NCBI RefSeq assembly: GCF_022869165.1
Contig: NZ_CP094929.1
Span: forward strand, 2,170,001 to 2,234,000
Reading direction: 5' to 3'
Source: Sphaerochaeta associata
GTDB taxonomy: Bacteria; Spirochaetota; Spirochaetia; Sphaerochaetales; Sphaerochaetaceae
DNA: 64,000 bases
The number at the start of each line of letters is the position of its first letter. The stretch's first letter is position 1. The notes under the pieces are model-generated. The model saw only the letters and a program-made list of their open reading frames with translations, searched no databases and was not told where the DNA came from. A program made the translations under genes and the position numbers. Below are positions 16,098 to 24,864 of this stretch, in pieces.

Positions 16098-16978
16098 CAG
16101 AGCAATCCCTTTTGCTGGAGGAACGTCTTGGCAACAACCTTGGGATCCTGCTTCTCAATTTCCACCTGATAGTTAAGCGCTATCATCTCCTCGTTGCTGA
16201 TGTTTCCGCTCAGTTTTTCCAAAACCTGTTCCAATTTGGGATGCTTTTTGAGTGTTTCTTCGCGGACCACGGTGGCTGCATGGTAGCTGGTGAAATACCC
16301 GCGATCATCATCCAGCACCATGACCGGCTCCTCCTTGAGCCTTCCGTCCGTGGAGAATACGGTAATGACATCGACACCCTCACTGTTCACCGCTTCATAC
16401 CGCAGGCCGATGTCTATTTCCTTAATCGCTTTAAAGGTGAGACCATACGTCTTGGTCAGTCCGATAAAGCCGTCATCGCGTTCCAGAAAATCAGGGTTGG
16501 CGGCAAACACAAGCTTGTCGCTCACCTGTGCCAAATCGGAAACGGTTTTCAGGTTGTACTGCCGGGCTACGCTCTCGGCAACCGCCACACCGTAGGTGTT
16601 GTTGAAACCGTACAAGCCGCTCCAATGCAGCTGCATCTGCTCGTGATACGCCTTCTTAACCTGTTCGTAGAGCATAGCAGCGTCCTGGATCGGAGCTTGT
16701 TTGAGCACGAACAGCCAACCGGTTCCTGTATACTCAGGATAGAGGTCGATCTCACCTTTGAGCAAGGCCGGATGTATATTCGAAGTCCCTCCTCCGATGC
16801 CGAGCGTCTGTTTGACAGACAAATCCGTGTGCTCCTCGATGAGGAACGTCAGCATCTCGGCAAGGATGAACTGCTCGGTGACCGGCTTGCTTGCAATGAC
16901 TACAACCTCTTCCGATTTCTTTGTACATCCAGCCAATAGGGATGCAACCATCAAGAGACAGAGCATGTACTTACGCAT
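16097..16978 (-). CDS. Osmoprotectant-type ABC substrate-binding lipoprotein
   Basis: A 293-residue lipoprotein with signal MRKYMLCLLMVASLLAGC and lipobox LAGC. The mature start VIASKPVTEQFILAEML and the LYPEYTGTGW motif near 85 are typical of OpuBC/OpuCC/OsmX proteins that bind quaternary amines through aromatic residues. ATG 16978 is used because AGGAGG precedes it; the GTG at 16993 is inside that Shine-Dalgarno region. It overlaps the permease gene by 8 nt. Confidence 0.88.
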   Translation of the reverse strand: MRKYMLCLLMVASLLAGCTKKSEEVVVIASKPVTEQFILAEMLTFLIEEHTDLSVKQTLGIGGGTSNIHPALLKGEIDLYPEYTGTGWLFVLKQAPIQDAAMLYEQVKKAYHEQMQLHWSGLYGFNNTYGVAVAESVARQYNLKTVSDLAQVSDKLVFAANPDFLERDDGFIGLTKTYGLTFKAIKEIDIGLRYEAVNSEGVDVITVFSTDGRLKEEPVMVLDDDRGYFTSYHAATVVREETLKKHPKLEQVLEKLSGNISNEEMIALNYQVEIEKQDPKVVAKTFLQQKGLL

Positions 16979-17627
16979 GAGATTCCTCCTCACCCATATA
17001 TCGCTTTCGCACCTGTTTTTCCACCACTTCCAAAATCAAATCGGTAATGATTGCAAACAGCGCGATCAAGAGGCTTCCTGCTATGGTCATCTCAGGAAAG
17101 TTTGTGGAAATCCCCCGCCAAATAGCCCTTCCCAAGCCCCCCGCCCCAATGAAGGAAGCGATGCCACCCAAGGCGATGGTCATGACAACCATCGTACGGA
17201 ATCCGCTGAAAATTATGGGAAGAGCCAAGGGAAACCTGATGATCCAAAGCAATTGCCAGCCGGATGTGCCCATGCCGATTGCTGCTTCCAGAATATCAGG
17301 ATTCACTTCCTTCAAACCTGTATACGTATTTCTGACCATGGGGAGCAGCCCATACAACACAATGGCAATTACCGCACTCTTCAGCCCTATACCGGAGATG
17401 GAGACCAGAATTCCAAACAGTGCGATGGACGGTATGGTGTAGAGAAAGCTGGTAAGACGGAGAACAATTCCTGCAAGCAGCACATGCTTGGTCATGAGGA
17501 TACCGAGGCATAACCCGACCACGGTGATGATGAACACACAGATAAGCGTAATTGCGATGTGTTGGCCCATCAGCTCCAGGAAAAAGGGAAACCGATCCAT
17601 GTAGAGCGAGAAAATCCTACCAAGCAT
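16971..17627 (-). CDS. Osmoprotectant-type ABC transporter permease
   Basis: A 218-residue inner-membrane protein with about six helices and the permease EAA-type loop EAAIGMGTSGWQLLWIIRFPLA near 135. Similar to OpuBB/OpuCB/YehW permeases. AAGGA Shine-Dalgarno 7 nt before ATG 17627. First gene of the three-gene transporter. Only one permease gene is present, so the channel is presumably a homodimer, as in OpuB. Confidence 0.88.
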   Translation of the reverse strand: MLGRIFSLYMDRFPFFLELMGQHIAITLICVFIITVVGLCLGILMTKHVLLAGIVLRLTSFLYTIPSIALFGILVSISGIGLKSAVIAIVLYGLLPMVRNTYTGLKEVNPDILEAAIGMGTSGWQLLWIIRFPLALPIIFSGFRTMVVMTIALGGIASFIGAGGLGRAIWRGISTNFPEMTIAGSLLIALFAIITDLILEVVEKQVRKRYMGEEESHA

Positions 17628-17688
17628 TGCACATCCTTCTTCCTTCCGATTCTAACACCGCCGCAGACAACCTTCCAGCGAAAAGAAC

Positions 17689-17717
17689 TTGACCCAAGGC
17701 GGGCGGATGTGCATGCT
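17689..17717 (+). promoter_or_regulatory. Weak promoter abutting the acyltransferase start
   Basis: TTGACC (17689-17694), exact 17-bp spacer, CATGCT (17712-17717, a weak -10), then 6 nt to ATG 17724. It fits the no-leader spacing seen at several other genes in the window. Confidence 0.35.
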
Positions 17718-17723
17718 CAAAGC

Positions 17724-18755
17724 ATGTACCACAAATTCTTTGAAGAGCTTGCGTTTACAGATAAACAGAAACTTGACATCCAGCAAGCTGCCAAGCAGGC
17801 TGACAAACGTTCCCTAACACTAGAGCTTGAGAGAGCAATCAAATTGCGCGACGTGCAGAAGGTTGGGACGATTCTACTGCAAGGCTTCCAAACCTTCGGT
17901 CCTGTCTGTCCGTTGGTTCTCATACAAAGTTGTTACGAACAGGTCTGCAATCTGTATCGGGACCTCTGTATTGAAGAGTCGGTCAGGGTTGCCACGTTAT
18001 CGGATATCAGTCTTTGGACGGAGGTCTACGCACACGATCACCGACAGGAGACGGGCTTTGCCCAGGTTTTCTGGATTGCACGACATTTGTGTGCAAAAAT
18101 TCTGCGGTTGGGCCGATTGCAGTTTGAGCAAAAAAGCATGAACTCACCCTTGCGCATCTATCAGCAAGAACGCAGCGAACAATGTATTACGCTTGCAGAA
18201 GCCGATATCGCCTGTGATAGTGCAGGGTATTTAATCAATCCCGAGCAGGCAGCTTTCATGACGACGCTCAGAGAAGAAGGGACCTCTCTGATCGCCCATG
18301 CGGTTGACGGAGCAAGCGGCAGCATCGCTCGAAAACCTTCCTTGTATGACACCTCAAAGTTGCGCCTGCTAGCCGATTCTGCCACCAATGTGCTGCACAT
18401 CCATATTCCTGCAGGTGAAAAACTTTCCGAGCAGTCGGTTGCCGATTCCCTGTTGCAGGCACCTCGATATTTTCCAAACCACAGTCTGGCCGTCTGTGCA
18501 TCCTGGCTACTCGATCCCGCCCTCTTGAGCGTCGCCGAGCCTTCAAGCAATATCGGCTTATTCATGCAACGCTTTTCAAAGTTTCCCGTACCGTTCCAGA
18601 CTCCTCAGATTTTTGAGCGGGTCTTTGGTTTCACTGCAACAGAAGATGACATCCCCCGATGGAAAGCGACAACAACCTTGCAACGCTCCATACAACGAGC
18701 ACTTTCCGAAGGAGTCGTCTTTCGAACCATGGGGGGATATTTGTTGCTTGGTTGA
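17724..18755 (+). CDS. GNAT-like acyltransferase domain protein
   Basis: A 343-residue soluble protein. A C-terminal motif, LHIHIPAGEKLSEQSVADSL near residues 233-252, is typical of a two-domain acyltransferase-like family (NAT_N plus GNAT_C type) common in Firmicutes and spirochaetes. A YHKFFEELAF start and a helical N-terminal half are also consistent. No substrate can be named. I chose ATG 17724; a GTG at 17709 is also in frame. It is divergent from the osmoprotectant operon and ends just before the convergent oxidoreductase gene. Confidence 0.55.
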   Translation: MYHKFFEELAFTDKQKLDIQQAAKQADKRSLTLELERAIKLRDVQKVGTILLQGFQTFGPVCPLVLIQSCYEQVCNLYRDLCIEESVRVATLSDISLWTEVYAHDHRQETGFAQVFWIARHLCAKILRLGRLQFEQKSMNSPLRIYQQERSEQCITLAEADIACDSAGYLINPEQAAFMTTLREEGTSLIAHAVDGASGSIARKPSLYDTSKLRLLADSATNVLHIHIPAGEKLSEQSVADSLLQAPRYFPNHSLAVCASWLLDPALLSVAEPSSNIGLFMQRFSKFPVPFQTPQIFERVFGFTATEDDIPRWKATTTLQRSIQRALSEGVVFRTMGGYLLLG

Positions 18756-18762
18756 CAACCAC

Positions 18763-20583
18763 TTAACAATCCTTCAAATACTCGCACACCTTCCCTATCG
18801 CCACCTTCTCCTCTCTGATGCAGTTCGGCTCCAGGGTTTCTGGATTCTGAACCGAGGATTCACCAAGCTTGCGTTTCGCTCCGACAAAGTTCCCTACCGT
18901 CACCCTTCTCATGATGCCGCGTACATCCAAGTCGGTGCCTTGACTGCAGGATGGATGTTCACACAGCTGGCAACGCCTTGCAAGCAGTTGGACCTCGCGC
19001 TGTTGTGCATTCGATGAGGCATACAGCTGGTCGCTTGTAAATGGGGCTTTGATCAAATGCACATACTCTTTTCTATCTGGTTGATAGAGATACGGCTCAA
19101 GACCCCGTTTGGAGAGTATGGCATTTGCAGCTGCAATGCCGCTGGTGGTGACGGTGGGGGTTCCGGTGCCCATCATGGTCGACTCGCCGCAGCAGAACAG
19201 GGTATCCCAGGCGGTCCTGATGTGCTGGCGTTTGAACATGTGGTTGCCCAGCTTCTGCTTGGGGCCGGCTACCGCCCCTCCGTTTTTCATCGTAAATCGT
19301 TCAATGGTTCGTGGCGTTGCGAGCTCGGCATGTCGGAGGTGCTCCTTGATGGTGGGAAACCGCTTGGCTAGCACGCCTAGCAATCGCTTGGTTTCGCGCT
19401 CCTTCCTTTGCCGATATGCATCCGGGTCAAGAGAAGCCCAATCTCCAAATGAAGGTCCGATGGCCAGAACGATATGCTCATCATCGGCACAGAGGGTTTT
19501 ATCATCAACGCTTGGAATGTAGGCCGTAACCTCCTCCTCATCCAATGCATCGGGCCGGCCCACCAGCATCTCCACAGCAAGCGTACCATCATCGACTGCT
19601 TCCTTGTCGACGAGCGTATAGAGCACAACGCTTGGATAGGTCGGCTCCTGATTCTCTGCCCAGATGCGTTGTTTCTTTGTTGTTTCACTGTGGGGTAACA
19701 ATTTCCCATAAAGATTCCAGACCGTACCGCTGTAGATGATCTGTTCGGCTGTGTGTACTGTTTTGTCATCGAGCAACACGCCACTGGGCTTGCCATGGTC
19801 GAAAAGGATCGAGACCACCTCCCTTTCTGCAATCATCGTCGAGCCATGTTCCTCGATGACTTTTTCAAGAGCTCCTGTCAATTGCAGGGTTGAACCGGCG
19901 GGATAGTAACTACCCCCTGCATGATTGTCCACAAACATCACCGAGGCAAGAATCGCCGGACTCTCCTCTACCGTTGCATAGCAATAGGTCGAGGTGAGCT
20001 TGTCAAAGAAGTTGAAGATTGCCTCGTCGGTGAAGTACTTGGACAGCAGTGCCTTTGCACTCACATTCATGTAGGAGAGAAACCGAATATAGGAGAAGGG
20101 ATGACGCAACAGAGACTTCAGGGCCACCTTCTTGTCCACTTCATCAGGGGTGGTGTACGAAGGATTTTCCACCATGACATGTTCATACATGCTCTGCATG
20201 TCCGCATAGAAACGCACCAGATTGTCCCGCTGGCCGGGAAACAGAGTGGCAACTTCATCTATGAACTGTGCAATAGAGGGATAGAAATTCACTTTTTTCC
20301 CATCATAATGAACACAATAGAGCAGATCATGCTGAATAATGGTGATGGGCTCCTCCAGACAATTGAAGAGGAACCGATGGGCATTGAACCCCTTCTCTCC
20401 CCAGCCGAAGAGCATGGAAGAGCCCTGATCAAAAATTGCGTCCCCACGCTTGAAAGCACCGCAGCTTCCACCCGGACAATAGGATTTATCGATGGTGGCA
20501 ATAGTTAAACCACGTTTAGCCAATAAAGAGGCAGCACTCAACCCGCTCAAACCAGAACCAATGACAATGACATCGAAATGCAT
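18763..20583 (-). CDS. CrtI/phytoene desaturase-like FAD oxidoreductase with C-terminal Cys cluster
   Basis: A 606-residue flavoprotein. The dinucleotide-binding motif VIVIGSGLSGLSAASLLAKRG is at the N-terminus, with CPGGSCGAFKRG near 37 as in carotenoid desaturases/isomerases, and the C-terminal FAD motif (CCGESTMMGTGTPTVTTSG) near 475. After about residue 510 an extra tail follows with CQLCEHPSCSQG and a later NPETLEPNC, resembling the Fe-S entry segment of GltD-like proteins. It starts 10 nt after a flavodoxin gene, its probable redox partner. The substrate is unknown; no other carotenoid gene is nearby. Confidence 0.8.
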   Translation of the reverse strand: MHFDVIVIGSGLSGLSAASLLAKRGLTIATIDKSYCPGGSCGAFKRGDAIFDQGSSMLFGWGEKGFNAHRFLFNCLEEPITIIQHDLLYCVHYDGKKVNFYPSIAQFIDEVATLFPGQRDNLVRFYADMQSMYEHVMVENPSYTTPDEVDKKVALKSLLRHPFSYIRFLSYMNVSAKALLSKYFTDEAIFNFFDKLTSTYCYATVEESPAILASVMFVDNHAGGSYYPAGSTLQLTGALEKVIEEHGSTMIAEREVVSILFDHGKPSGVLLDDKTVHTAEQIIYSGTVWNLYGKLLPHSETTKKQRIWAENQEPTYPSVVLYTLVDKEAVDDGTLAVEMLVGRPDALDEEEVTAYIPSVDDKTLCADDEHIVLAIGPSFGDWASLDPDAYRQRKERETKRLLGVLAKRFPTIKEHLRHAELATPRTIERFTMKNGGAVAGPKQKLGNHMFKRQHIRTAWDTLFCCGESTMMGTGTPTVTTSGIAAANAILSKRGLEPYLYQPDRKEYVHLIKAPFTSDQLYASSNAQQREVQLLARRCQLCEHPSCSQGTDLDVRGIMRRVTVGNFVGAKRKLGESSVQNPETLEPNCIREEKVAIGKVCEYLKDC

Positions 20584-20593
20584 TCCACACCCC

Positions 20594-21091
20594 TTACTGG
20601 AAAGACTTATTCAACAAAACAGCATCACAGAAGGCTTTCAACCGTGCAGAATCGCTGCCGAACGTCGCCTCGTTCGGGTTGATGAACGAAATCTCACCAC
20701 GTACATGGCCGTCATGCTTCATATTCTTGATGATGGAGAAGCACTTGGAAACATCGCCACCGCTGCAGTTGGCAATAAGGTACAGGTCCTTGTGCGCAAA
20801 CTCGGCTTGCTTAAGATACGAATACATTGGAGCGCACACCCGGCCCGCCCAAATCGGCGTGGCCAATATCACCACCTCATACCTGCTCAAGTCGGGCAGA
20901 GGTTGCTTGAACGTATGAGGAAACCGTAAGACAGTGTTCCTGCCGGCTGTATAGTATTTTGCAAAACCCTTGGAAGGGTAATCCTTGGCAAGCTGCAACC
21001 TATATACATCGCAACCAAGCAGCTTTTGAGCCTGTTCTGCCAAAAAATGCGTATGACCATCGAGTGAATAGTAAATCAGAACGCGTTCCAT
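20594..21091 (-). CDS. Flavodoxin-family protein
   Basis: A 165-residue FMN-binding-type protein. The phosphate loop is YYSLDGHTHFLAEQ near residue 7 and the second loop is ILATPIWAGRVCAPMYSYL near 77, typical of flavodoxin/NADPH-FMN reductase folds. GGGAGG Shine-Dalgarno before ATG 21091. It is the first gene of a pair with the FAD oxidoreductase and could donate electrons to it. Confidence 0.85.
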   Translation of the reverse strand: MERVLIYYSLDGHTHFLAEQAQKLLGCDVYRLQLAKDYPSKGFAKYYTAGRNTVLRFPHTFKQPLPDLSRYEVVILATPIWAGRVCAPMYSYLKQAEFAHKDLYLIANCSGGDVSKCFSIIKNMKHDGHVRGEISFINPNEATFGSDSARLKAFCDAVLLNKSFQ

Positions 21092-21160
21092 AGAAGGCCT
21101 CCCGTCCTAGAGCAGAGTGTATCATGCAAATCTTGCTCCATCCATGAAAGAATGCCGGCC

Positions 21161-21189
21161 TTGCAACAAAAAAGTGAAGCGGGTATAAA
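21161..21189 (+). promoter_or_regulatory. Promoter immediately upstream of the tatD-like gene
   Basis: TTGCAA (21161-21166), 17-bp spacer, TATAAA (21184-21189), then 6 nt to ATG 21196. The predicted start point coincides with the start codon and there is no Shine-Dalgarno. Confidence 0.55.
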
Positions 21190-21195
21190 GAGTGC

Positions 21196-21975
21196 ATGCA
21201 TACCCTTGTTCCCAATCTCATAGATTCCCATTTCCATCTTCGTTCCATGCAGCGAAAAGGCGTACAAATCGAAGCATTGCTTGAGGCGATGCAGCAGGCC
21301 TGCATGCAAGGTATCGAAATTGGATTGGATTGTGATGACTTGGCCGAACGAACGGCTTTGCTTGCACCCTACCCGTTCATCCACCTCAGTGCAGGCATCG
21401 GGCCCTGGGGGGCAAAAGAATCTCTGGATGAACAGCTAGCCGTATTGGAAGATCAACTTGCACAGAACCGGGTTGCAGCCATCGGGGAAATCGGACTGGA
21501 CAACTACCACAAGTATGGAACGGTCGAGAACCAGGAGTACCTTCTGCAGAGGCAGATCGAGCTCGCCAAAACGATGGGAAAACCTGTAATTTTCCACAAT
21601 CGGGAAGCGGATGACCAATTCATAGCACTGCTAAGGCGTACCGTCTTTGCAAGGCGGGGAATCTTTCACTGCTATCAAGGCGGTGAAGAGCTTGCCCGTC
21701 TTGCAATCGAGCAAGGATTTTTCCTCTCCTTTGCAGGCCCGTTGACATACAAGGCAAACAAGGCCATGCAGGACTTGTTCGTCTCGCTTCCGATCGAGCA
21801 CCTTCTATTGGAGACCGACAGTCCCTACCTCAGCCCCAACCCTGTACGGGGGACTGTCAATACACCCCTTGCAATGCAACACATATACTCATTTGCAGCT
21901 CAGCTGAGAAACATCCCGCTCGAAGCCTTGATCGAGCAGATTAGAGCCAACTTCCATGCATTTCTCGAGCAGTGA
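21196..21975 (+). CDS. TatD-family metal-dependent hydrolase
   Basis: A 259-residue TIM-barrel hydrolase. Metal ligands are visible: IDSHFH at 9-14, AIGEIGLDNYH near 95, VIFHNREAD near 133, FHCYQGG near 155 and LLETDSPYL near 208. The family acts as a DNase or D-aminoacyl deacylase. The first strand lacks the usual VD start but has all metal ligands. No Shine-Dalgarno precedes ATG 21196. The last 35 bp overlap the 3' end of the convergent exported-protein gene. Confidence 0.9.
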   Translation: MHTLVPNLIDSHFHLRSMQRKGVQIEALLEAMQQACMQGIEIGLDCDDLAERTALLAPYPFIHLSAGIGPWGAKESLDEQLAVLEDQLAQNRVAAIGEIGLDNYHKYGTVENQEYLLQRQIELAKTMGKPVIFHNREADDQFIALLRRTVFARRGIFHCYQGGEELARLAIEQGFFLSFAGPLTYKANKAMQDLFVSLPIEHLLLETDSPYLSPNPVRGTVNTPLAMQHIYSFAAQLRNIPLEALIEQIRANFHAFLEQ

Positions 21976-22738
21976 GCAAGCGTTTATCAGCAAGGATATT
22001 CGTAGCCGCCGTCTCAGTCACCTGCTTGAAAGTCCGGACCAAGTCCTCGACTACTACTCCATACAGATGCGAAGGCGGAATTACGTGCTTGTACGAACCC
22101 TCCACCGTCCAAAGCAGCGAAGCTTGGCCAAGCAGGGGCAAAGCCCACTCCCCCATGCTTGGAACATAAAGGTGAATGACAGGATTGACCAAAAGGGCTT
22201 TGCGTATTCTCTGTGTGAATTGCCCATCGCTCTCCGATTCCCCTTTGGTCAGTACTAGGTCTGGAGGTACACCTCTGGGGCGGTACTGACTCTCATTGTC
22301 TCGAATATACAGAATCTCTGATTTTCTCTTGTCAACAATCTTCTGCCAAATGCCTTCATCGGCATGGGTTGCAATCATTCGGCCGAAAACAGGCGATGCA
22401 GATTTTCCCATACCCACCCAAACACCTTCATAGTCAACTGAGTCAAAGCCCTGCAAGGCTTGGGTGATCACAGGCGAGCATATCACATACCCGTTCTCCT
22501 CTCCCAAGATTGCTTGCAGCGTTTGTTCATCCACATCCGCTTTTACGCCAATGGTGCGAAGCCGGTACCCGTTTGCAAGCATCGACACAGATAGCCTGAG
22601 TCTTTGAGGCTCGTATACATTCTCCATGTACGTTGCATCGGTGAGAAACAAGAGCGAAGGAAGCAGCAGAACATATGCAAGAGGTGTTGCAGTGAGCAAC
22701 AAGGCAAACAGATATGGCAACAGAACATGTGTTTTCAT
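21941..22738 (-). CDS. Exported or membrane-anchored protein of unknown function
   Basis: I do not recognise a family. The 265-residue product begins with a strong hydrophobic segment (LLPYLFALLLTATPLAYVLLLPSLLFL split across 20-residue signal). The rest alternates strands and helices in a way that recalls a periplasmic-binding-protein fold, for example YVICSPVITQALQGFDSVDY and DLVLTKGESES. No Shine-Dalgarno precedes ATG 22738; the promoter ends 7 nt before it. Its 3' end overlaps tatD by 35 bp. Confidence 0.65.
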   Translation of the reverse strand: MKTHVLLPYLFALLLTATPLAYVLLLPSLLFLTDATYMENVYEPQRLRLSVSMLANGYRLRTIGVKADVDEQTLQAILGEENGYVICSPVITQALQGFDSVDYEGVWVGMGKSASPVFGRMIATHADEGIWQKIVDKRKSEILYIRDNESQYRPRGVPPDLVLTKGESESDGQFTQRIRKALLVNPVIHLYVPSMGEWALPLLGQASLLWTVEGSYKHVIPPSHLYGVVVEDLVRTFKQVTETAATNILADKRLLTAREMHGSWL

Positions 22739-22745
22739 CGTCTAG

Positions 22746-22774
22746 AATGTAGCAGGCAGGTCTTGCACGGTCAA
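22746..22774 (-). promoter_or_regulatory. Promoter of the exported unknown protein
   Basis: On the minus strand TTGACC (22774-22769), 17-bp spacer, TACATT (22751-22746), then 7 nt to the ATG. The same two hexamers with the same spacing drive fba in the opposite direction 18 bp away. Confidence 0.55.
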
Positions 22775-22792
22775 TAAACCGCTGTATACAGG

Positions 22793-22821
22793 TTGACCAG
22801 TTTCCACAGATTGGATACATT
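22793..22821 (+). promoter_or_regulatory. Promoter of the aldolase gene
   Basis: TTGACC (22793-22798), 17-bp spacer, TACATT (22816-22821). It predicts a short leader of about 26 nt containing the AAGGAG Shine-Dalgarno. Confidence 0.55.
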
Positions 22822-22853
22822 TGTACCGAATCGTATTGAACAAGGAGCAACCT

Positions 22854-23846
22854 ATGACATCCTATAAGGAACTCGGTCTGGTGAATACCAGAGACATGTT
22901 TGCTAAAGCAGTCAAGGGCGGTTATGCCATTCCTGCCTATAATTTCAACAATATGGAACAGCTTCAGGCTATCATCCAGGCTTGTGTCGCCACCAAGAGC
23001 CCCGTTATTCTTCAGGTCTCCAAGGGTGCCCGCGACTATGCCAACATCAATCTGCTGAGAAATATGGCTCGTGGAGCCGGTGAGTACGCCAAGGAACTCG
23101 GCTGTGAAATTCCCATCGTCCTGCACCTCGACCACGGCGACAGCTTTGAAACGTGCAAAGAGTGCATCGACAATGGATTCAGCTCCGTCATGATCGACGG
23201 CTCCCACTTCCCCTATGAAGAGAACGTTGCCCTGACCAAAAAGGTCGTTGAATACGCACACGCCCACGACGTAACGGTTGAAGGCGAACTTGGTGTCCTT
23301 GCCGGCATCGAGGATGAGGTCAGCAGCGCAGTAAGCCACTACACCAAGCCTGAGGAAGTCGTGGACTTCGTCTCCCGCACCGGTGTAGACTCCCTGGCCA
23401 TTTCCATCGGGACCAGCCATGGAGCGAACAAGTTCGTCCCATCCCAGTGCACCCGCAACGTCGATGGCGTTCTCATTCCACCTCCGCTGCGCTTCGACAT
23501 CCTCGAGGATATCGAAAAGCAGTTGCCCGGCTTCCCCATTGTCCTGCATGGATCCTCCTCTGTTCCCGTCGAGTATGTGAACATGATTCTTCAGTTCGGT
23601 GGCAAGCTCAAGGACAGCGTAGGCATTCCTGAGGAGCAGCTTCGCAAGGCTGCCAAGAGCGCGGTATGCAAAATCAACATCGACAGCGACGGCAGACTTG
23701 CCATGACGGCGGTCATCCGCAAGGTGCTTGCAGAGAAACCCGGCGAGTTCGACCCCCGCAAGTACCTCGGTCCAGCCCGCGAGGAGCTGAAAAAGATGTA
23801 CATGCACAAGAACATCAACGTCCTGGGTTCCGCAAATCAAGCGTAA
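22854..23846 (+). CDS. fba: Class II fructose-bisphosphate aldolase
   Basis: A 330-residue zinc-dependent aldolase of glycolysis and gluconeogenesis. Conserved segments are AIPAYNFNNMEQLQAI near 26, the zinc-binding LHLDHGDSFETC near 83, EGELGVLAGIEDE near 142, ISIGTSHGANKF near 180 and LHGSSSVP near 234. ATG 22854 follows AAGGAG; the upstream in-frame TTG at 22821 overlaps the -10 box. Single-gene unit ending in a clear terminator. Confidence 0.96.
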   Translation: MTSYKELGLVNTRDMFAKAVKGGYAIPAYNFNNMEQLQAIIQACVATKSPVILQVSKGARDYANINLLRNMARGAGEYAKELGCEIPIVLHLDHGDSFETCKECIDNGFSSVMIDGSHFPYEENVALTKKVVEYAHAHDVTVEGELGVLAGIEDEVSSAVSHYTKPEEVVDFVSRTGVDSLAISIGTSHGANKFVPSQCTRNVDGVLIPPPLRFDILEDIEKQLPGFPIVLHGSSSVPVEYVNMILQFGGKLKDSVGIPEEQLRKAAKSAVCKINIDSDGRLAMTAVIRKVLAEKPGEFDPRKYLGPAREELKKMYMHKNINVLGSANQA

Positions 23847-23862
23847 CTGAGAGAAACTTGGC

Positions 23863-23895
23863 AAAGGCCGTCGGCAATGTCCCGCGGCCTTTTTT
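23863..23895 (+). terminator. Rho-independent terminator after fba
   Basis: AAAGGCCG...GGC loop...CGGCCTTTTTT, with the 5' arm at 23863-23870 and the 3' arm from 23884. Confidence 0.85.
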
Positions 23896-23917
23896 CATGA
23901 GCACGAGGGAAGATACT

Positions 23918-23947
23918 TTGACACGAGCCTTGTGCCTGTGATATATT
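23918..23947 (+). promoter_or_regulatory. Promoter of the infC-rpmI-rplT operon
   Basis: Consensus TTGACA (23918-23923), 18-bp spacer, TATATT (23942-23947). It gives a leader of about 65 nt that contains a GGCC-ATGTA-GGCC stem-loop before infC. Confidence 0.7.
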
Positions 23948-24019
23948 GAGTTCCGTCGGCCATGTAGGCCGGGAAAAGCTCACACATAGTGGTTTTCACC
24001 GAAAACACAAGGAGATCGA

Positions 24020-24580
24020 TTGGCTACGAAGGATTTGAGGATCAATAGACAGATCCGCGCAAGAGAAGTGTTCGTCATTGATGCAGATGGTAATCAGAAA
24101 GGCATCATGAGCGTGTATGACGCCGTCATGCTTGCAGAGAGTGCAGGATTGGATTTGGTGGAAGTTTCCCCCAATGCAAACCCTCCCGTTTGTAAGATTC
24201 TCGACTTCGGAAAATACCGGTATGAGCAGGAAAAAAGGCTCAGGGATGCCAAGAAGAACCAGAGTGTCATCAAAATGAAGGAAATCCGGATGCAGCCCAA
24301 GATCGAAAGACACGATCTTGAGACAAAGTCCAAATTCATCGGTGAATTCCTCGCTGAGGGGAACAAGGTCAAGGTAAGCATACGCTTCCGCGGCCGAGAG
24401 CTTGCCCACACCGAACTCGGTAAAGTGGTTTTGGACAAGATACTTGCCCAGCTTACTGAAAATGGGGTAGGCTTCAATCTTGATCGAGATGCCCTGATGG
24501 AAGGCAAGATGATGAGCATGATCGTCAGCCCTGCCAAAACCAGTCCTGTCTCAGCCAAGAAAGACAATTTGCAACAGTAG
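24020..24580 (+). CDS. infC: Translation initiation factor IF-3
   Basis: A 186-residue IF-3. The N-domain starts at [19 protein letters not shown], followed by the family signature [21 protein letters not shown] and a C-domain with [22 protein letters not shown]. The start codon is TTG with AAGGAG 5 nt upstream; no ATG is suitably placed. Non-AUG starts in infC are known to support IF-3 autoregulation (AUU in Escherichia coli). First gene of infC-rpmI-rplT. Confidence 0.96.
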   Translation: MATKDLRINRQIRAREVFVIDADGNQKGIMSVYDAVMLAESAGLDLVEVSPNANPPVCKILDFGKYRYEQEKRLRDAKKNQSVIKMKEIRMQPKIERHDLETKSKFIGEFLAEGNKVKVSIRFRGRELAHTELGKVVLDKILAQLTENGVGFNLDRDALMEGKMMSMIVSPAKTSPVSAKKDNLQQ

Positions 24581-24624
24581 CCCGCATGGGATATTGAATA
24601 TGCTGCTCCAAGGGGATCTTGTTC

Positions 24625-24638
24625 CTTGCGAGCGCAAG
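24625..24638 (+). promoter_or_regulatory. Hairpin directly upstream of the rpmI Shine-Dalgarno
   Basis: CTTGCG-AG-CGCAAG forms a 6-bp stem two bases before GGAAGG. In other bacteria L20 represses rpmI by binding structured RNA here; whether this stem serves that role is inference. Confidence 0.35.
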
Positions 24639-24655
24639 ATGGAAGGTGCACAACA

Positions 24656-24853
24656 ATGCCCAAGATGAAAACAAGAAGGTCCGCTGCAAAGCGGTTCCGC
24701 GTCACTGGAACTGGTAAGGTCCGCTATAAGAAGCAGGGTCTGCGCCACATTCTCACCAAGAAGAGCAGTAAGCGCAAGGGTAACCTTCGTGCTACTGGAA
24801 TCCTCGAATATATGGAAGCAAAGAGAGCCAAATCCATGCTTCCGTACGCGTAA
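24656..24853 (+). CDS. rpmI: Ribosomal protein L35
   Basis: A 65-residue basic protein, [20 protein letters not shown] at the N-terminus and LPYA at the end, as expected for bL35. ATG 24656 has GGAAGGTG upstream; an upstream in-frame frame from 24626 is not needed. It lies between infC and rplT in the standard order. Confidence 0.96.
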   Translation: MPKMKTRRSAAKRFRVTGTGKVRYKKQGLRHILTKKSSKRKGNLRATGILEYMEAKRAKSMLPYA

Positions 24854-24864
24854 GGGGGTGGGCG

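Noticed and set aside
22527-23864. A 445-codon minus-strand frame
   Set aside because: It is a shadow of the aldolase gene; codon constraint belongs to the plus-strand fba.
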